A DNA stretch of 64,000 bases from Branchiostoma lanceolatum (Eukaryota; Chordata; Leptocardii; Amphioxiformes; Branchiostomatidae). The notes under the pieces are model-generated. The model did no database searches and had not been told where the DNA came from. It saw only the letters and a program-made list of their open reading frames with translations. The stretch spans positions 18,525,964-18,589,963 of the forward strand of contig NC_089729.1 of assembly GCF_035083965.1 (NCBI RefSeq). Direction: 5' to 3'. The translations under genes were made by a program, and so were the position numbers. This document shows, piece after piece, positions 61,401 through 64,000 of this stretch. The first letter of the stretch is position 1, and each line of letters begins with the position of its first letter.

Positions 61401-62842
61401 CTTTTACACGCCTGCATAATTTTCTAGGACGACGTCCTTTGAGTCAATGTGGCCTAAGCCTCACTACTATAACAGAACTAAATTGTAATTATCACACAGA
61501 TAAAGATCGCTTTATCAGAAACCCGTGCCAACATGGACGCTGTGAGAACAAAGATGGTGGCTACGAATGTACTTGCTCACCTGGATGGACGGGACAGAAC
61601 TGTCAGCAAAGTGCGTTCTTTTCCAAACGCTTCTTGTAAATACCATTTACATTGTATAGCGCTAGTTGACTTTCGTTTCTTGCTATTCGCAGCAAGAGTC
61701 AAGTTAAAAAAAGAGTAAACCATCCTGTCTTCCTGCCATACGTCTATATTAAAGATTATCCTTGCCACTAATGCCGTACAAAGTCATGTTATATTTACTC
61801 TCTGATCATCGGAAAATTTATCTGTTTTTGTTTCTCTTGATTTATTTGATATTTCAACCAACAAAGCCGAATTTATACACAAAGAAATGTAGGTACAGAG
61901 AAAAAAAAGTCTACTGGAATTTTTTTTTAATTTTGATTTTATTGACACAGAAAGTCTAACTGCAAGCATGGTGTATATCTAGATACTTTGCATTTGTATA
62001 TAACATACCCAAGTCTTACGATAGCGCTACTTACCTTTTTTCCTGTAAAGCTCATGTGATGCTGATTTTATTTCTCAAGTCGCGTTGTCTTATCAATATT
62101 ATGTCCTTTGATTTTAGTTTATGTCCCGCCTGCGATATTTTTATTGTTATATGATCCTTTTAATGCGAAAAATGTAAAATAGCTGCACGCAATTCAGCAG
62201 ATGGCTGCGTTACTGCGTACTATTGTGTTATGTTGTCAAATACGAAGTAATAAACCATTTATTTAGAAAAAAAATATCACGGCACTAACTTTTTGTAACA
62301 GCCAAATGATGCAAACGATGCAAACTTTTAAACGTAGATGAAAGAAAAACAACAACCAATGTTATACATGTATATTCGGGAGAGACAGAGACAGCTGGAC
62401 TACGGCAACTCAAGCAACACACTGTCAAAAACAGTGCACTGCGTCATAATAGCACGACTGACGACTCTAGACAGGCAGTAAGGTGCATAACCGTCGGTGG
62501 GCTTTATTCAAGACATTTAAACCTAACGGAGTCAAGCTGGCGGACAAACATACGTCACAACCCGTGACGTCATCATTGGGCAAAACCAACCAAAACACAT
62601 ATGTGGCGCTGTGACATGTTCTTGAGAGACAATATTAGCTGAAATATACCCAAAATATATCATTGCTACAGGCGGACGATGCCAAATGGGGTGGGAGGAA
62701 TACAACAACCACTGTTACAAGTTGATGACAGACCTTGCCAACTGGGATGCGGCACGCATAAGGTGCAGTAAGCACGGTGCAGATCTGGCCTCTATAACAA
62801 ACAGGGCGGAGAACAGCTTCATTATGAGTCTCATCTCCAATG
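45676..62842 (+). CDS. Gene B: second copy of the EGF/GCWKD/CTLD receptor, 3' end outside the window
   Basis: Exons matching gene A: 45676-46408, 50628-50864, 51224-51351, 51695-51743, 51862-52197, 56679-56789, 56983-57093 (acceptor lost), 57687-57797, 57973-58083, 58331-58444, 58734-59036, 61500-61610 and 62672-62842. Frames are open throughout. CTLD exons 2 and 3 fall beyond 64000. One EGF unit is absent relative to A, and another probably cannot be spliced in; both changes keep the frame because the units are phase 1-1. The predicted role is the same as gene A, with a shorter EGF stalk. Confidence 0.8.
46471..47114. mobile_element. PIF/Harbinger-like MITE 2 (644 bp), copy B only
   Basis: Same family as 42388-43023 (ends GGCCACAGCAAGTAATTTTT and its near-complement). 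Flanked by TTA at 46468-46470 and 47115-47117. Copy A has one TTA at 3994-3996 and no insert. It lies in intron 1 of gene B, 62 bp after exon 1. Confidence 0.88.
47995..50230 (+). repeat. 44-bp minisatellite in intron 1, ~50 copies
   Basis: Same monomers as 4870-5625. A rare variant GGGATAATTGCCTTCTAAG recurs at 48703 and 49011, exactly 308 bp (seven monomers) apart with matching order between, showing higher-order block duplication. Confidence 0.9.
50628..50864 (+). CDS. Gene B exon 2
   Basis: 237 nt, phase 1-1, one replacement near the start (DVGVKL to DVDVKL). Same weak GTTCGT donor as A. Confidence 0.75.
51224..51351 (+). CDS. Gene B exon 3: transmembrane helix
   Basis: 128 nt, one replacement (METWSK to MEKWSK). 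The TM span is identical to A. Confidence 0.85.
51421..51501 (+). CDS. Gene B candidate alternative terminal exon (4a)
   Basis: Counterpart of 6799-6879: acceptor kept, frame open for 26 residues ([18 protein letters not shown]), same stop position. Confidence 0.4.
   Translation, partial: SVPLARDDIAKNIEKPYSLQETVCTN
51695..51743 (+). CDS. Gene B exon 4b
   Basis: 49 nt, acceptor TTTCCAG, donor CAGA|GTAAGA, one replacement (EYEGTT to EYQGTT). Confidence 0.65.
51862..52197 (+). CDS. Gene B exon 5: stem
   Basis: 336 nt, phase 1-1. Ser/Thr-rich, all three N-glycosylation sites kept, one replacement (TVIPLS to TVISLS). Confidence 0.65.
52602..53735. other. Block present in copy B only (~1.13 kb)
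   Basis: The sequence between GATATCGCT and TTGGTGTTACCA is about 10 bp in A (near 8011-8021) but 1.13 kb in B. It includes a stray satellite piece at 53129-53186. There are no clear terminal repeats, so insertion in B and deletion in A are both possible. No gene is recognised. Confidence 0.6.
53846..55795 (+). repeat. ~177-bp satellite, 11 copies
   Basis: Same unit as 8127-9543. Variants such as GGTTACGGGTAATAG recur at 54402 and 55107, about 705 bp (four units) apart, which suggests block duplication within the array. Confidence 0.9.
56679..56789 (+). CDS. Gene B EGF1 exon
   Basis: 111 nt. The last codons are CAG CGA A|GTACTT instead of CAG CAA G|GTACTT. The -1 donor base is A, and the split codon changes from Asp to Asn if joined to an ACATC exon. 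Confidence 0.8.
56983..57093 (+). CDS. Gene B EGF2/3-type exon with lost acceptor
   Basis: The 111-nt coding part is intact ([20 protein letters not shown]), but the bases before it are TTTATCGG instead of TTTATCAG, so the AG acceptor is gone. The donor GTGAGT is intact. Skipping would keep the frame. Confidence 0.7.
57188..57647 (+). mobile_element. tRNA-derived SINE, uninterrupted copy
   Basis: About 460 bp from TGTGGCGTCGCGATGG to the (AAT)n tail at 57627-57647. It shows the empty state of the hAT site at GCCCCAGAGGTACTG. Confidence 0.85.
57687..57797 (+). CDS. Gene B EGF4 exon, diverged
   Basis: Product [20 protein letters not shown], then [14 protein letters not shown]. It differs from A EGF4 at about eight of 37 residues. 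All six Cys are kept. Confidence 0.88.
57973..58083 (+). CDS. Gene B EGF5 exon
   Basis: Identical in protein to A EGF5. Confidence 0.9.
58331..58444 (+). CDS. Gene B EGF6 exon
   Basis: 114 nt; PCQLGRC replaces PCQHGRC. Confidence 0.9.
58734..59036 (+). CDS. Gene B GCWKD-type domain exon
   Basis: 303 nt, phase 1-1. Replacements are conservative or near-neutral (LLPEGS to LLPDGS, SRQNAI to SRKNAI). Confidence 0.8.
60040..60906. mobile_element. Diverged piggyBac-like MITE relative, copy B
   Basis: Counterpart of 14741-15563. It retains the right end ATAGGGTTAA that has mutated to ATAGAGTTAA in A. Confidence 0.65.
61500..61610 (+). CDS. Gene B EGF7 exon
   Basis: 111 nt. DKDRF start, first Cys lost as in A. 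The donor is CAGCAAA|GTGCG, with A in place of G at -1. Confidence 0.75.
62672..62842 (+). CDS. Gene B CTLD exon 1
   Basis: 171 nt, phase 1-1. [12 protein letters not shown] replaces [12 protein letters not shown]. The remaining CTLD exons are beyond the window. Confidence 0.88.
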
Positions 62843-62874
62843 GTGGGTGAAAAACAACAGTTACACCTTGTTAA

Positions 62875-63203
62875 TGTATTTATTTATTTTTTTTTTTTAT
62901 TTCGCACAGGTAAAAAGAAATAATACATACATATAACTAATCAAAATGCATTGTGCTGGGAAAGGAGAGGTAAATCTGATTTATAAGATTCCTTCCCCAT
63001 TTTTTAAACAAGATGATTTACAATAATGAATTAAAGTGTAGAAACAAAAGAGTAATTAACAACTTAATATCATAACAACTAACAAATCAATAACTAATGA
63101 TAATTAAAGATATGTATTAAGTATTATGTATAAAAAACAAATACCTAACTGAACACAGAAAAATTACCAACTAAATAAGCAAGGATACAATTCTGAATGG
63201 AGT
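62875..63203 (-). mobile_element. Antisense LINE 3' UTR, copy B
   Basis: Matches 17520-17860 with the same A/T tail. It is cut by the TTAA insertion at 63204. Confidence 0.6.
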
Positions 63204-64000
63204 TTAACCCTATCCAGACTGGGGGGGGGGCTAAAAGTGCCCGCGCCAACTTTGACATCGTATTTCTGCCGAACGATGTATGCTAGGACAACCAAACTTG
63301 GTGACTTTTCCTAAAATTTTGTTGGCAACAATTTTATGATAATGTTTTAAGTTTATCATTTTTTCATGTTGCCATGGCAACGGGTTTCTGACTGGCATTT
63401 TATGCAAAAATCATTAATTTTCTGAAAACAATGATATTTCTCGGGTTTTCTTGCACAACTACACTAGTTTTCCTACATGTTTAACATTACATGTAATTAG
63501 ATGTAACTTTCCTGATTTAATATTAATAATTTATGCTAATTTGATAACGTAATCAGCCAAAATCCAAGATGGCGGACTATATCACTATTTCAGGTATCAG
63601 CAGGCTTTTTCGTCAATACCTGACATTTTCTTTATCAGAAGCATTTAGATTAACGTTTTTAGTCTATTTTCAGTGTCCTTTGGGGTCAAAAGTGGAAAAA
63701 AGGATTTCTAAAAATTTCAAAATGGCCGATCCAAGATGGCGGATCCCAAGGGATCGCTAACAACACATGACGCCATTTTATGACGTCATTTTGACTTACC
63801 ATTGACGTTGTATGCCTTTGCATACCTTAAAATTAATAATACAAACCGTTTTGTTAAATTCCTTTAGATATTACGGGAATTCCCTATTTAGCCAATAAAA
63901 TCACATCGATGACGTCATAATTACGTCATATTACGTCATAACGTCACCAAAATTACAGGAATTATAAAACTTGACGTGAATATCACTCCCTGAAAATTTA
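63204..64000. mobile_element. piggyBac-like MITE in copy B, right end outside the window
   Basis: It starts TTAACCCTATCCAGACTGGG and is about 80-90% alike by eye to 21217-22142, with the same ACGTCA and AAGATGGCGG motifs. It was inserted at the TTAA that is empty in copy A (17861-17864). Confidence 0.85.

Larger units (their letters stand above)
42060..63203 (+). other. Segmental duplication, copy B
   Basis: Partner of 345-17864 (see that entry). It is longer because of two MITEs, an expanded 44-bp minisatellite, three more satellite units and a ~1.1 kb extra block at 52602-53735. It lacks one EGF unit and the hAT insertion. Confidence 0.9.

Overview
The window looks like a cephalochordate (amphioxus, Branchiostoma) genome. 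It has multi-exon genes with GT-AG introns, type II membrane lectin receptors built from EGF, collagen-like and C-type lectin (CTLD) modules, NPMY and EPYAV cytoplasmic motifs, tRNA-derived SINEs, and a dense mix of degenerate non-LTR elements, MITEs and minisatellites. The species call is inference. There is no bacterial-type operon, and almost all the long open frames are exons or transposon relics.

Three receptor genes lie on the + strand. Gene A (3202-20661) is complete by splice-phase analysis: 16 coding exons sum to exactly 3000 nt, or 999 residues plus a stop. It encodes a proline-rich, tyrosine-bearing cytoplasmic tail, one transmembrane helix, a Ser/Thr-rich stem, six EGF modules, a GCWKD-type domain, a seventh EGF-like module and a CTLD with EPN and WND motifs. 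Gene B (45676 to beyond the window) is a near-identical second copy. Its last two CTLD exons lie outside the window. Gene C (35885-41384) sits between them. It is a related receptor with four NPxY motifs, collagen-like segments on both sides of its transmembrane helix, and a CTLD cut short by a LINE fragment. Its first exon was not found.

A and B are the two copies of a segmental duplication of at least 17.5 kb in copy A and 21.1 kb in copy B (about 345-17864 and 42060-63203). Because the copies are so alike, each later insertion has an empty counterpart that can be read directly. Copy B has two PIF/Harbinger-like MITEs with TAA or TTA target duplications and one piggyBac-like element at TTAA. 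Copy A has one hAT-like element with an 8-bp target duplication. The intron 1 minisatellite (44-bp unit) has grown from about 17 to about 50 copies in B, and a ~177-bp satellite from 8 to 11. The EGF array differs by one exon, and B has lost one EGF splice acceptor (AG to GG).

Layout: 1-2005 LINE relics; 2447-3190 minisatellite and SINE; 3202-20661 gene A; 21217-22142 piggyBac-like MITE; 22143-29200 mostly repeats, inverted repeats and LINE ends; 29250-29600 CpG-rich block with promoter-like motifs; 30-35.8 kb retroelement relics, a zinc-knuckle frame and a potassium-channel-like small frame; 35885-41384 gene C; 41385-44480 LINE relics with a MITE; 44920-64000 copy B.
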